The notes beneath the pieces were generated by a model. That model did not search any database. It saw only the letters and a program-made list of their open reading frames with translations, and was not told the origin of the DNA. From the NCBI GenBank assembly GCA_003552985.1, contig PUPD01000074.1, forward strand, positions 1 to 43,330: a stretch of 43,330 nucleotides of DNA, given 5' to 3'. The translations under genes were made by a program, and so were the position numbers. Positions 7,602 to 16,511 of the stretch are shown piece after piece (positions within the stretch are counted from its first letter, which is position 1; every line of letters starts with the position of its first letter). The stretch comes from Spirochaetaceae bacterium (GTDB taxonomy: Bacteria > Spirochaetota > Spirochaetia > DSM-27196 > SLAA01).

Positions 7602-8648
7602 TCACTCCCGTTGCGGTTCCAGCGGTTTTAGCTGCTTGCCGAGGATCAGTTTGTTCGAATAGTGTTCAAACACACCGGGGAGAATTATGGCGCCTACCAG
7701 CAGCAAGCCGGTTATGATTCCGATGACTTGGCTCGGGACATTTATGAGTGACAGTCCGAAGCGCAGGTAACCGGTCACAAAAATTGAAAGCACGACGCCG
7801 ATAATGCTCCCCTTCCCTCCGGTTATCGCCACTCCGCCGAGAACCACAAGGGTCACAACCTCCAATTCCCAGGCCATCGCGATGTTCGGACGAGTGCTCA
7901 GAATGCGCGAAGTCAACAGAACGGCCGCAAAACCTGCCACCAGACCGTTCAGAGCAAAGAGCACAGCCTTGTAACGGTCAACCGGTATGCCGGAGAACTG
8001 CGTTGCTGTAGCATTGTTTCCGATTGCGAAGATGGTACGCCCAATACCGGTGCGGTGAAGAACTATACCGAATACCAGCGCAAGGCAAGCGAACATTACA
8101 AGCGGCATCGGAATCATGGTGTTCCCGACCGTCCCCTGTCCCAACTGGGCAAGCTCACGCGGATATCCGCTAATGGCCTGATTACCTAGAATAGCCCACG
8201 AGACGCCGCGAAACAGCGACATGCTGCCGATCGTAACCGCGATAGACGGAACCCTAAAGCGGAGCACGATGAACGCGTTGAGCAAGCCGGCCGCGAGACC
8301 GGTCGCCAAGGCGACCAGGATCATAACCGGAATACTCGCACCTGCCTCTGAAGCGAGCCCCATCGCAGTGGCGCTCAAAGCAATGATACCGGCCACGGAT
8401 ATATCGATCTCCCCGGAGATGATGATCAGCATCATCGGCAGCGCCATGATCGCGCGCTCCATGAAGCTGAAGGTGGCATTAAGGAGATTGCGCTGGGTCA
8501 GAAACACCGGTGACAAATTGGAGTTGAGGACGAACACCCCAATAAGCAGCAGGAACAGTACCATCTCCCAGCGGACCAACAGGCCAAGCGCCCGTTGTCC
8601 GAGCGAAGCTCGGGGCTGTTTCGCAAGTCGCGCTTGTTCCCCGCTCAT
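7602..8648 (-). CDS. rhaQ: Rhamnose-type ABC transporter permease, second of two
   Basis: Inner-membrane permease of the ribose/rhamnose (CUT2) class, 348 residues. The N-terminal helix is EMVLFLLLIGVFVL. The class motifs are IIISGEIDISVAGIIALSA, a GIGRTIFAIGNNATATQFSGI loop, and GGVAITGGKGSIIGVVLS near the C-terminus. The start at 8648 overlaps the previous permease stop by four bases (ATGA), which is more plausible than the longer open frame to 8942. Two different permease genes after one ATPase gene is the arrangement of rhaP and rhaQ. It forms a heterodimeric channel with the next permease and the ATPase encoded at 9615. Confidence 0.85.
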   Translation of the reverse strand: MSGEQARLAKQPRASLGQRALGLLVRWEMVLFLLLIGVFVLNSNLSPVFLTQRNLLNATFSFMERAIMALPMMLIIISGEIDISVAGIIALSATAMGLASEAGASIPVMILVALATGLAAGLLNAFIVLRFRVPSIAVTIGSMSLFRGVSWAILGNQAISGYPRELAQLGQGTVGNTMIPMPLVMFACLALVFGIVLHRTGIGRTIFAIGNNATATQFSGIPVDRYKAVLFALNGLVAGFAAVLLTSRILSTRPNIAMAWELEVVTLVVLGGVAITGGKGSIIGVVLSIFVTGYLRFGLSLINVPSQVIGIITGLLLVGAIILPGVFEHYSNKLILGKQLKPLEPQRE

Positions 8649-9625
8649 GCGGCAACCCTCCTCGAGCCTAGTCTCACCTGTGTCCGGCGGTCGATGACTG
8701 TGTTGGCGATAATCGCAATGAGAATGACCGCGCCTTGAATACCGAGCTGAAAGAAGGGCGAAACTCCGATAACATTCAACGCATTCTTGACGATTCCAAG
8801 AAACACGGCACCGAGCACCGCTCCAATAACTGAGCCCGAACCGCCCATGATGCTGACCCCGCCGATAACCGCCGCGGCAACTGTCTCCAGCTCGAACCCC
8901 GCCGCGGTCTGATTCTGCGCCGACGCATACCGCGAGACCCATAGCAGTCCGGTAAGCCCCGCGATTGCACCGCTTAAAACGAAGCTCTTGAACCGTGTCA
9001 AACGCGTGTTGACCCCCACCAATCGGGCCGAGCGTTCATTGTCGCCGATCGCGTACAGCTCGCGCCCGAGGCGCGTATTGTTCATCAAGACGTACATCAC
9101 GGCGATCGTGACGAACCCGAACCACATCAACAGCGGCATACCCAACAACCCTACCCGCGGAATCGATCGAAACGCCGGTGTCATCTGGTGCGCACTGACC
9201 CACGCCCCGCCGCTTATCAGATAAACCATTCCCCGAAACACACTCATAGTCGCCAGGGTCATGATGATCGGCGGCACTCCGCCCCATGCGACTAGGCTGC
9301 CGTTGAACGCACCGAGCGCTGCCCCGATCGCCAGCGCCAGCACTACGAGCAACACGATCGGAACGCCGGGAAACATGAAGTTGAGCAGAGCTGTCGCCAT
9401 CCCGGTGAAGGCGAGATTGCTCGCCACCGAGAGATCGATCCCGCCGCTCACAATAACCGCGAGCTGCGCCATGGTAAGCATGATGAGTATGACCGTGTCG
9501 TTGAGCGTACTGAGCAGCCGGCCCGGTTCGAGAAAACGCGGCGCGCGTAGCCCGACGGCCACCAGCAGGATGATGATAATGACGAACAGCGTTGATTCAC
9601 GCTGGGCGAGAAACTTAGACAACAT
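8645..9625 (-). CDS. rhaP: Rhamnose-type ABC transporter permease, first of two
   Basis: CUT2 permease of 326 residues, partner of the permease encoded at 7602. Visible features are the helix STLFVIIIILLVAVGL, the hallmark VIVSGGIDLSVASNLAFTG, the loop TRLGRELYAIGDNERSARLVGV, and GGVSIMGGSGSVIGAVLGA. The start at 9625 lies inside the end of the ATPase gene (11-base overlap), so translation is probably coupled. The open frame continues upstream to 9721 but that part has no family similarity. Assigned to rhamnose because the operon also holds rhamnose isomerase, mutarotase and a RhaS-like binding protein. Confidence 0.85.
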   Translation of the reverse strand: MLSKFLAQRESTLFVIIIILLVAVGLRAPRFLEPGRLLSTLNDTVILIMLTMAQLAVIVSGGIDLSVASNLAFTGMATALLNFMFPGVPIVLLVVLALAIGAALGAFNGSLVAWGGVPPIIMTLATMSVFRGMVYLISGGAWVSAHQMTPAFRSIPRVGLLGMPLLMWFGFVTIAVMYVLMNNTRLGRELYAIGDNERSARLVGVNTRLTRFKSFVLSGAIAGLTGLLWVSRYASAQNQTAAGFELETVAAAVIGGVSIMGGSGSVIGAVLGAVFLGIVKNALNVIGVSPFFQLGIQGAVILIAIIANTVIDRRTQVRLGSRRVAA

Positions 9626-11138
9626 CGTGCACCTCTGCGTTGGCATGTTCAGAAGCCGCCCCAATCGCAGTTGAAAGGACTGCGTCTGAGCTGGTCTCCG
9701 TTCCTCGAAACTCGCCGGCAACTCGCCCCTCTCGCATCACCAGGACTCGGTCTGACATCCCGATAACCTCATGCAGCTCGGAGGAAACCACAATTATGGC
9801 AAACCCGCGGTCAGCTAACTCGCCGATAAACTGGTGTACCGCCGCTTTGGTACCGACATCGATCCCTCGCGTAGGCTCGTCGAGAATCAGAACCGAGGGA
9901 TCAGTCGCCAGCCATTTCGAAAGCACGACCTTTTGCTGGTTGCCGCCGGAGAGGGACTCAACCGCTTGCGCGTAGCTCGAAGCCCGCAGTGACAACCGTT
10001 TAGCGAATACCTCGGTGATCTCATACTCTTTGCGCCTGCGGGTGAACCCCAGCTTGGTAACCCGCTTCAAGAACGGCAGGGTCACGTTCTCGTAAATCTT
10101 CATATCGAGGATGATACCCTGCAGTTGGCGGTCCTCAGGAACATAAACAAGCCCGCGGTTCATTGCATCCCGTGGACTCCCCAGGCGCAGGTCTTCCCCG
10201 TTGATTCTCACCCGGCCGGTGTCGGGAGTTCGAACGCCGAAGATGCTCTGCATCACCTCACTGCGGCCCGAGCCAATCAGGCCGAAGAAGCCGACAATCT
10301 CTCCGCGCCGAACCCCGAACGAAACGTCCTCGAAGGCCCCGGCCAGCGAAATCTTCTCAACCTGTAACGCGACCTCACCGGGATTCGGCGTTCGATCCGG
10401 AAACAACCCGCCCACCGACGAACCGGCCATCATCCGAACCAGCGTCTCGCCCGTAGCATCCTTAACGGCGCCGGAGCCGGCGAACTTCCCATCGCGCAGC
10501 ACAGTGTAGACATCGGTTATCTCGAAGATCTCGTCAAACTTGTGTGAGATGAAGACTATGGCCGTTCCTTCCGCTTTCAAGCGCCTCACCAGATCGTAGA
10601 GTTGCCGGATCTCGCGCAGCGATAACGTTGAGGTCGGCTCGTCCATTATGATGACCCGTGCGTTGAGCGACAGCGCCTTTACAATCTCGATTTGTTGCCG
10701 TTGCGCTATACTGAGATCCTTGACACGCGCATCCGGCGACAGCGCGACGCCGAAACGTCCGAGCAGTTTCTCGGTGCGGCGACGCATCGTCTTCCAATCC
10801 AACAGCCCGTAGCCGGAACTGTCGAGGTGACCCATGAAGATGTTCTCGGTAACGCTCAAATTGGGAAATACCGACGCTTCCTGATGAATCGCGGTAATGC
10901 CCAACGCATGCGCGTCCTGCGGGCTTTTCAGCTCTACCGGAGAACCATCTACCAGAATACGCCCTCCGTCGGGCGTGTGTACGCCGGTAAGCAACTTAAC
11001 GAGCGTCGACTTACCGGCTCCGTTTTCTCCGATCAACGCGTGCACTTCGCCGGCTCGAACGGACATCGACACGCCGTCAAGCGCACGAACGCCCGGAAAG
11101 TGTTTCTTCAGGTTTTCAAGCCGTACAATCTCCGCCAT
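9615..11138 (-). CDS. rhaT: Rhamnose-type ABC transporter ATPase (duplicated ABC domains)
   Basis: Cytoplasmic ATPase of 507 residues with two fused nucleotide-binding halves, as in RbsA/AraG. The first half has Walker A GENGAGKST, the degenerate signature LSIAQRQQIEIVKAL, and Walker B VIIMDEPTSTL. The second half has a degenerate Walker A (GLIGSGRSE), the signature LSGGNQQKVVLSKW and Walker B VLILDEPTRGIDVG. The start at 11138 gives the standard N-terminus AEIVRLENLKKHFPGVRAL and has a GGGGGCGAG stretch upstream; the longer frame to 11279 runs through an intercistronic hairpin and is rejected. It energises import through the two downstream permeases. Confidence 0.88.
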   Translation of the reverse strand: MAEIVRLENLKKHFPGVRALDGVSMSVRAGEVHALIGENGAGKSTLVKLLTGVHTPDGGRILVDGSPVELKSPQDAHALGITAIHQEASVFPNLSVTENIFMGHLDSSGYGLLDWKTMRRRTEKLLGRFGVALSPDARVKDLSIAQRQQIEIVKALSLNARVIIMDEPTSTLSLREIRQLYDLVRRLKAEGTAIVFISHKFDEIFEITDVYTVLRDGKFAGSGAVKDATGETLVRMMAGSSVGGLFPDRTPNPGEVALQVEKISLAGAFEDVSFGVRRGEIVGFFGLIGSGRSEVMQSIFGVRTPDTGRVRINGEDLRLGSPRDAMNRGLVYVPEDRQLQGIILDMKIYENVTLPFLKRVTKLGFTRRRKEYEITEVFAKRLSLRASSYAQAVESLSGGNQQKVVLSKWLATDPSVLILDEPTRGIDVGTKAAVHQFIGELADRGFAIIVVSSELHEVIGMSDRVLVMREGRVAGEFRGTETSSDAVLSTAIGAASEHANAEVHDVV

Positions 11139-11158
11139 TATGCTCGCCCCCGGCGTGA

Positions 11159-11186
11159 CATGGGCGGCTCGACGCGGCCGCCCATG
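11159..11186. promoter_or_regulatory. Intercistronic hairpin between rhaS and rhaT
   Basis: Perfect 10-bp stem CATGGGCGGC (11159-11168) with GCCGCCCATG (11177-11186) and an 8-base loop. It lies about 38 bases after the binding-protein stop and 20 before the ATPase start. There is no T-run, so it is more likely an mRNA-stabilising or partial-termination element than a full terminator. Confidence 0.7.
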
Positions 11187-11223
11187 AGAATAGAGAGTTA
11201 CATCGGTTTGTGCGACGGCGTCG

Positions 11224-12243
11224 TCAGTAAATGTCCTCGAAGTCCGCGATATTCGACGCATCGAACACGAACGGCTCACCGACGAAGGTCACCAGTTCCT
11301 CGTCGAGCTCCACCTCGCCAAGCTCTCCGAGCGGGATAACGGCGCCTGGGGCGGCTTCAGCGTTTCCGCGAACCAGATGATACGCGATATAGGTTATTCC
11401 GTACCCGAGCTCTATCGGGTTCCAGAGCGCCACCTGTTGCGACACCCCGTCCTGAACGTACTGGCTCATCTCCGAGGGCAATCCGAGCCCGGTTAGCTGA
11501 ACCTGACCGACCAGACCTTCGTCCTCGATCGCGCGCGCAGTCGCGGCGACGCCAACCGTCGTCGGGGAGATGATCCCCGCCAGATCGGGGTAACTGCTGA
11601 ACAGGCCCATCGCTTCACGATAGCTTTGGTCCGATAGATCATCGCCATAGACGATGTCAACCAGCTCCATATCGCTGTACTCCGGCTCCTCCAGCTCCTG
11701 CTGCATGTACTCGATCCAGATGTTCTGGTTGGTTGCCGTTGCCGAAGCACTGAGGATAGCGATTTGCCCTTGGTAATCGATCATCTCCGCCATCGCCTGC
11801 ACCTGACTGCGGCCGATCAGCTCATCATCCGACGGAGCGAGGAACACCGAGCGGCCATCCGGATGAATGTCGGAGTCAAAGGTCACAACCTCGATGCCGG
11901 CGGCCTGAGCGCGTTGCGTAGCCGGTACCAACGCGTCGGGATCGTTGGATGAGATCGCGATCGCATGCACTCCCTGGGCAATTAAGCTGTCGATGATCTC
12001 TATCTGACCTTCAGCGGTCGGCTCGTCGGGCCCCTGGTAGATGATCTCTACATCGCCGAGCTCCTCAGCAGCTTCCATCGCCCCATCACGCGCAGCCTCG
12101 AAAAACGCATTGCCGAGCGACTTGACGAGCAATGCGATCCGCAGATCCTCGTCCTCCGGAACCGCTTCGGGTGCTCCGGCTGCGAACGCCCCGCCGGCGA
12201 CGAGCACGAATACGATCACAACTGTTATCAGACGCTTGATCAC
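11224..12243 (-). CDS. rhaS: Rhamnose ABC transporter substrate-binding protein
   Basis: Periplasmic sugar-binding protein of 339 residues. The N-terminus is a Sec signal (KRLITVVIVFVLVAGGAFA) with probable cleavage before AGAPEA. The fold is type I periplasmic binding protein (Peripla_BP_4): IALLVKSLGNAFFEAARDGAMEAA, then QGVHAIAISSNDPDALVPA and VVTFDSDIHPDGRSVF. The phrase SPTTVGVAATARAIED and a Trp in QQVALWNP are typical of RhaS-like members. The start is GTG at 12243, chosen because AGGAGG sits six bases upstream. It is followed by a strong hairpin before the ATPase gene. Rhamnose specificity is inferred from the operon. Confidence 0.85.
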   Translation of the reverse strand: MIKRLITVVIVFVLVAGGAFAAGAPEAVPEDEDLRIALLVKSLGNAFFEAARDGAMEAAEELGDVEIIYQGPDEPTAEGQIEIIDSLIAQGVHAIAISSNDPDALVPATQRAQAAGIEVVTFDSDIHPDGRSVFLAPSDDELIGRSQVQAMAEMIDYQGQIAILSASATATNQNIWIEYMQQELEEPEYSDMELVDIVYGDDLSDQSYREAMGLFSSYPDLAGIISPTTVGVAATARAIEDEGLVGQVQLTGLGLPSEMSQYVQDGVSQQVALWNPIELGYGITYIAYHLVRGNAEAAPGAVIPLGELGEVELDEELVTFVGEPFVFDASNIADFEDIY

Positions 12244-12363
12244 AGCAGACCTCCTTTGTGTCTGGGTGGATTGTATGTCTCGCCATTAGCTTACCACTAG
12301 CTTCTGCCAGGGGATACTGGTACATTCCTCAGTCGGGGGTGGTGATTTCTCCGATCCTGACCG

Positions 12364-13149
12364 CTACTCGCCCCCGCTTGAAACATCGTCACCTTCCGTC
12401 CACGGTGACGCGTCTGCACGATGCTCGCGCGCATATTCCGATGGCCTGATACCCCAATGACGGACAAACAGCCGTGAGAAATGGCGGCTGTCATAGTAGC
12501 CCACCATCAGACTCACCTCGGTTACCGTATGGCCGTGCGCAAGCAATTCTGCAGCGCGTTCCATTCGCACTCGCGTGAGATAATGCAGCGGAGACTCACC
12601 GTACTTTTTCCGAAACACAGTGCTGAGGTAGTTCGGAGTAACGCCGATCTGTTCTGCGACCTGTGTAACCCCTATGGAACGCTCGAAATGTCGCTCGATG
12701 AGTGTTCGCGCCTTCGCGGCCGGTTCCTGAAGCGGGAGACCCGCTCCACGCTGTGCTCCCTGAGAGATCCGATGCGATATTTCCAGCCGCACCGCGTCGA
12801 GCAGCGTCCGCATCTCTTCCGGAGCGACCGGTTTCAGGAGGTAATCGAACGCGTTTAGCTTCACTGCGGTTCGGGCATATTCGAACGAGGAGTAAGAAGT
12901 CACAACTACCCATATGGGAAACTGAGTGGGATCCTCACCCCCAAGTTCCCGCAGAGCGTCAAACCCGGTTCCGCCCGGCATGCGGACGTCAAGCAAAACG
13001 AGATCGGGCACCTGCAGCCCTACCAGCGCGATGACTTCCGCCACACTCGCCGCTTGTCCGACCACCCGCGCGTCAGGAGCCACCTCGTGGACAATGCTGA
13101 CAATGCCGGCGCGCACCTGCGCCTCGTCGTCGGCTACCAGAATGTTCAT
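12364..13149 (-). CDS. AraC-type response regulator (YesN-like)
   Basis: Two-component transcription factor of 261 residues. The receiver domain is residues 1 to about 120: acidic pair DDE near residues 7-9, phospho-acceptor Asp in LVLLDVRMPGGTG, and the conserved Lys in AFDYLLKPVAPEEM. The C-terminal half is a double AraC HTH: IGVTQVAEQIGVTPNYLSTVFRKKYG, then VTEVSLMVGYYDSRHFSRLFVRHWGIRPSEYARE. It starts 11 bases after the histidine-kinase stop, so the two form a pair. Position between rhamnose isomerase and rhaS suggests control of rhamnose uptake, as YesMN-type pairs do for plant polysaccharide sugars in Firmicutes; this is inference. Confidence 0.9.
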   Translation of the reverse strand: MNILVADDEAQVRAGIVSIVHEVAPDARVVGQAASVAEVIALVGLQVPDLVLLDVRMPGGTGFDALRELGGEDPTQFPIWVVVTSYSSFEYARTAVKLNAFDYLLKPVAPEEMRTLLDAVRLEISHRISQGAQRGAGLPLQEPAAKARTLIERHFERSIGVTQVAEQIGVTPNYLSTVFRKKYGESPLHYLTRVRMERAAELLAHGHTVTEVSLMVGYYDSRHFSRLFVRHWGIRPSEYAREHRADASPWTEGDDVSSGGE

Positions 13150-13160
13150 ACCGCAGCCAT

Positions 13161-15050
13161 CTACAGGTTCCTGCCTGCCGGTTCGACCACACCGATCGGG
13201 ATCTCTATCGTCACCCTCGTACCGTTTCCCGGACGGCTCCTTACGCGAAAGACTGTACCCGGATGAGCTATAGCCAGCCGGCGACGTACGTTCACGACGC
13301 CAATGTGAGCCTGACGCGATTGTTCGTCTTCGTTTTGCTCGAGTTCCAGGCCGGCCGGATCAAAGCCCAAACCGTTGTCCGCCACTTCGATCCTGCATTG
13401 CGCGCCCGCCTCGCACCATGCCCGCACTCGCACGAACCCCGGGTTCTCGGGCCGATCCATCGGTTCGATTCCGTGCACTACCGCGTTCTCGACAAGGGGC
13501 TGCAACACCAGCTTGGGAATCGGCAGGGTTTCGACCGCCTCATCACACTCGACAGCGACCTTCAATCGGTCACCGAAACGCAGGGTCTGCAGCTCGAGAT
13601 AACGCCGACTGAACTCCATCTCCTCACCGAGCGTGGTGAGGTCCGGCCCGTCAACTATATAGCGCAACATGTGTCGCAGAGCGATGATGTACGTCTCTAC
13701 TGCGCCGCGGTCTCCGCTGCGATTGAAGCCGAACATACCCCCGAGGACGTTAAACAGGAAGTGAGGTTGGATCTGGGCCTGCAAAGCCTCGAACGCCGCG
13801 GCCTTTCGGCCGGCAAGCTCGCGGTATACCTCATTGTGGTCGATCAGCAGCGCCGCGTACTCACTGAAGATCCGGATGTGCGAGATATCAAGGTCACTGA
13901 GCTCACCTTTTGCGCTCGCCACCGCCAGAACCAATTCGGGATAGACACGCGTTTGTAAGGGAAACTCGGCATCCCAAGTCGCTCCCGAAACCACCAGTTC
14001 GTCCTCACAGCAGCCTTCCTCGGCGCGAAACACCAGCGGGTCGTCGCGGTTTTCAATGGCTCGATCGAATATCGCAACCCGCTCGGCATGCGTGTGCCTC
14101 AACGCTGCCTCAGCGACGACCTCGAGGAGATTAGGGACATCCGGGCTCAATGAAATCTGCTCACCCACCATGTGGAGCAGCCCCGAAACGGAGTCGATCT
14201 TCGTTGCCAGATCCCGCGTCACTAGATTGAAACTACGAAGCAACGACCCGACCTCATCGCTCGGCCCTTCAGGAAGACCGGTCCGGAACTCACCGCGCGA
14301 TAATGCGTTGACGCCCTGGTTGAAGTACTGCAACCGCTTGGTAAGGCGGGCGGCGAACGTAATCGTCAACCCAAAAGAAACGACGATTCCGATCACCGTG
14401 GTAAGCTGAAAAATCAGCGTAGTACGTGCCTGCAGATAATTCGAATGCTCATTAAGACCCGTGATAAAGAACTGGAGAAAGCGCTCGAACGTGGCGGAAA
14501 AATAGTACGAAACCGAGCGCGCATCCTGTATTAGCGTGGGCCCGTCATCGTCATGTTCTAAAATGATGCGCCGATAGAGGCTATGAGAAGGCCCCACCGG
14601 CTCGGCCTCCATCTGCTGCAGGGTGGTGATCAACCGTTCGATGCCGGCAAAACTGCGCTCGCCGATCCGTCGCGCAATTTCGTACTGGTAGTGAAGTTGA
14701 TCGTCGGTGAGCAGACGCTGCACTTCGGGGCTTTCAAAGAAGTCGTCGTAGGCCTGTTCAAACTCCTCGACTGCATCTTCGAAGTCCCGCATCAGTCTCG
14801 TCGCCCTGGGCATATGGACTACATCCTTCAGCAGTCCATACGTCTGCGGCGAGAACATATCGACCATCAGGTTTTTGAGACGGGTGTGCACCTGGTTCGA
14901 TTTCATCAACAGCGCTATACCGGCATCTTGCGCCTTCTGCAGCTCCTCTACCCTCCTTGACCGCCACATCGCGGCGCCGGTTACTAGGAGCACGACAAAG
15001 ACGCAAACCGATATAATCGCCACCAGCTTGCTCGCTAGTTTCAAGCGCAT
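13161..15050 (-). CDS. Sensor histidine kinase, LytS/YesM family, with GAF-like domain
   Basis: Membrane sensor kinase, 629 residues from the chosen ATG. TM1 is about residues 9-28 and TM2 about 211-235, enclosing a roughly 180-residue extracytoplasmic domain of mainly charged helices. A HAMP-like segment follows (235-290), then a GAF-like region (about 300-440). The His-kinase domain has its phospho-His at about 430 in QAQIQPHFLFN. The ATPase domain shows VENAVVHGIEP and VADNGLGFDP. At the ATG the GGGGGA ribosome site abuts the start codon; a TTG two codons on (15044) has better spacing and may be the true start. The frame to 15179 is rejected because it crosses a repeat-rich spacer. Partner is the response regulator encoded at 12364. 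Confidence 0.87.
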   Translation of the reverse strand: MRLKLASKLVAIISVCVFVVLLVTGAAMWRSRRVEELQKAQDAGIALLMKSNQVHTRLKNLMVDMFSPQTYGLLKDVVHMPRATRLMRDFEDAVEEFEQAYDDFFESPEVQRLLTDDQLHYQYEIARRIGERSFAGIERLITTLQQMEAEPVGPSHSLYRRIILEHDDDGPTLIQDARSVSYYFSATFERFLQFFITGLNEHSNYLQARTTLIFQLTTVIGIVVSFGLTITFAARLTKRLQYFNQGVNALSRGEFRTGLPEGPSDEVGSLLRSFNLVTRDLATKIDSVSGLLHMVGEQISLSPDVPNLLEVVAEAALRHTHAERVAIFDRAIENRDDPLVFRAEEGCCEDELVVSGATWDAEFPLQTRVYPELVLAVASAKGELSDLDISHIRIFSEYAALLIDHNEVYRELAGRKAAAFEALQAQIQPHFLFNVLGGMFGFNRSGDRGAVETYIIALRHMLRYIVDGPDLTTLGEEMEFSRRYLELQTLRFGDRLKVAVECDEAVETLPIPKLVLQPLVENAVVHGIEPMDRPENPGFVRVRAWCEAGAQCRIEVADNGLGFDPAGLELEQNEDEQSRQAHIGVVNVRRRLAIAHPGTVFRVRSRPGNGTRVTIEIPIGVVEPAGRNL

Positions 15051-15198
15051 TCCCCCTGAAATGTCAGCCGCCCAAGCAGTTGACAGGGCGCCGCAGCACG
15101 CCGCACTACCGAGCGCCGGTCGAACCTGCGGGCGCTTCGACCAGGAGCCGGCTGCAAAGGTGCCTGTGCCAACCGGCATCCGCGTTCGGCGCGTTCTC

Positions 15199-15252
15199 CG
15201 CTATCGGTGCGATCGACGCTATCGCAGCCGTCAGTGCTATCGGCGCTTGAGC
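15199..15252. repeat. Three-unit 18-bp repeat at the 3' end of rhaA
   Basis: CTATCG recurs exactly every 18 bp, in units at 15199-15216, 15217-15234 and 15235-15252; the last overlaps the rhaA stop. The flanking bases are diverged. Same period and core as 5164-5199. Confidence 0.65.
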
Positions 15253-16511
15253 AAGATGTCCGCCTCGTACTGCTTCACCCGTTCAAGCCAGGCAGCGCCG
15301 AGCGGGACGTCCTGATCGAGGCAAAACTTGTCCCACACCGCGCCGATCGGGAGCATCTTGAACTCTTCCATCAGCGCCAGGCGGGTGCCCAGATCCTCCT
15401 GCTGCTCGGCCTTGCGCATAAGCTCTACCGGCTCCAGCAGCGCATCGAGCACTGCCTTTAGCGTGCTGCGCATGCCGATGACCCAGGCGCTGATGCGGTT
15501 GATGCTTGCATCGAAAAAATCGACCGCCAGATAGACGCGGTCAAGCGCGTCCGCACGCACAATCTCACGGCCGATGGCGCGGGTGGGGTCATCGTACACA
15601 ACCACATGGTCGCTGTCCCAGCGCACCGGCCGAGACAAGTGCAGCATCAGCTCCTCAACGAACGGCAGAAGCGCCGCAATCTTCTCGGCTAGACTCTCGG
15701 TCGGGTGATAATGGCCGGCGTCCATCGTGAGCAACACGTCTCGCGAGAGCGCATATCCGAGATAGAACTCGTGCGAGCCCACCACAAACGCCTCGGACCC
15801 AATCCCGAACAGCTTGCTCTCAACCGCGTCGAGCACCTGCGTGCGATCCATCGGTTCACGATAGATCTCGTCCAGAGACTCCACCAGTAACGCCCGGCGG
15901 CGCATGCGGTCGGTGGGCTCGTCCTTCGACCCGTCCGGTATCCATAGGTTGTTGACACATGCCGTACCCAACCGCTTCCCAATCGCCGCCGAGATCTCAC
16001 GCGAGCGCTTGGCATGCTCGACCCAGAAGGAGCGGACTTGCTCATCGTACGAAGACAGTGTATAGCCGGAATCGGCCTTAGGGTGTGAGAAGAACGTGGG
16101 GTTGAAATCCAGCCCGATGCCGAGCCTTTTGGCCCACGCCATCCAGTTTTCGAAGTGCGTCGGCTGCAACGCATCGCGGTCAACCGCCTCACCGCCGGTC
16201 TCGCAGTAGCTGCCGTGGAGATTGAATCGATGCTGCCCCGGGATCAAACTATAGGCAAGCTCGGCATCCTGCCTGAGCTCCTCGGCAGTGCGCGCTCTCC
16301 CGGGAAAGCTGCCGGTTGCCAGGATGCCTCCACCCGAAAGGCTGTCGGCACCTTCAAAACCGACGACATCATCCCCGGCCCAACAGTTCATCGAGACCGA
16401 TACCGAAGACAATCGTTTCAAGGCCGCGTCGGTATCTACGCCGTAGTTCCTGAAGCGCTCACGCGCCTGACTGTAGTTGCTCTCTACCGTGACTGCATCT
16501 ACATCACGCAT
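15237..16511 (-). CDS. rhaA: L-rhamnose isomerase
   Basis: Cytoplasmic Mn-dependent isomerase converting L-rhamnose to L-rhamnulose. It is 424 residues (E. coli RhaA is 419) and colinear with it throughout: VSMNCWAGDDVVGFEG, LIPGQHRFNLHGSYCET, LGIGLDFNPTFFSHP with metal-ligand candidates, NLWIPDGSKD, DAVESKLFGIGSEAFVVGS, TMDAGHYHPTE, and HLSRPVRWDSDHVV. Glu in VESKLFG and Asp/His in DAGHYHP are the family metal ligands. The start at 16511 has AGAGGAGAT upstream. It belongs to the E. coli RhaA family, not the shorter RhaI type. Rhamnulokinase and rhamnulose-1-phosphate aldolase are not in the window. Confidence 0.95.
   Translation of the reverse strand: MRDVDAVTVESNYSQARERFRNYGVDTDAALKRLSSVSVSMNCWAGDDVVGFEGADSLSGGGILATGSFPGRARTAEELRQDAELAYSLIPGQHRFNLHGSYCETGGEAVDRDALQPTHFENWMAWAKRLGIGLDFNPTFFSHPKADSGYTLSSYDEQVRSFWVEHAKRSREISAAIGKRLGTACVNNLWIPDGSKDEPTDRMRRRALLVESLDEIYREPMDRTQVLDAVESKLFGIGSEAFVVGSHEFYLGYALSRDVLLTMDAGHYHPTESLAEKIAALLPFVEELMLHLSRPVRWDSDHVVVYDDPTRAIGREIVRADALDRVYLAVDFFDASINRISAWVIGMRSTLKAVLDALLEPVELMRKAEQQEDLGTRLALMEEFKMLPIGAVWDKFCLDQDVPLGAAWLERVKQYEADILLKRR

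Noticed and set aside
13462-13472. tRNA T-loop-like GGTTCGATTCC
   Set aside because: Inside the kinase gene, with no acceptor stem, D-arm or anticodon arm around it; chance match.
13263-13958. 231-codon plus-strand frame across the histidine kinase
   Set aside because: It is antisense to a clear kinase with all motifs in the other frame; its translation shows no family features and no ribosome site.
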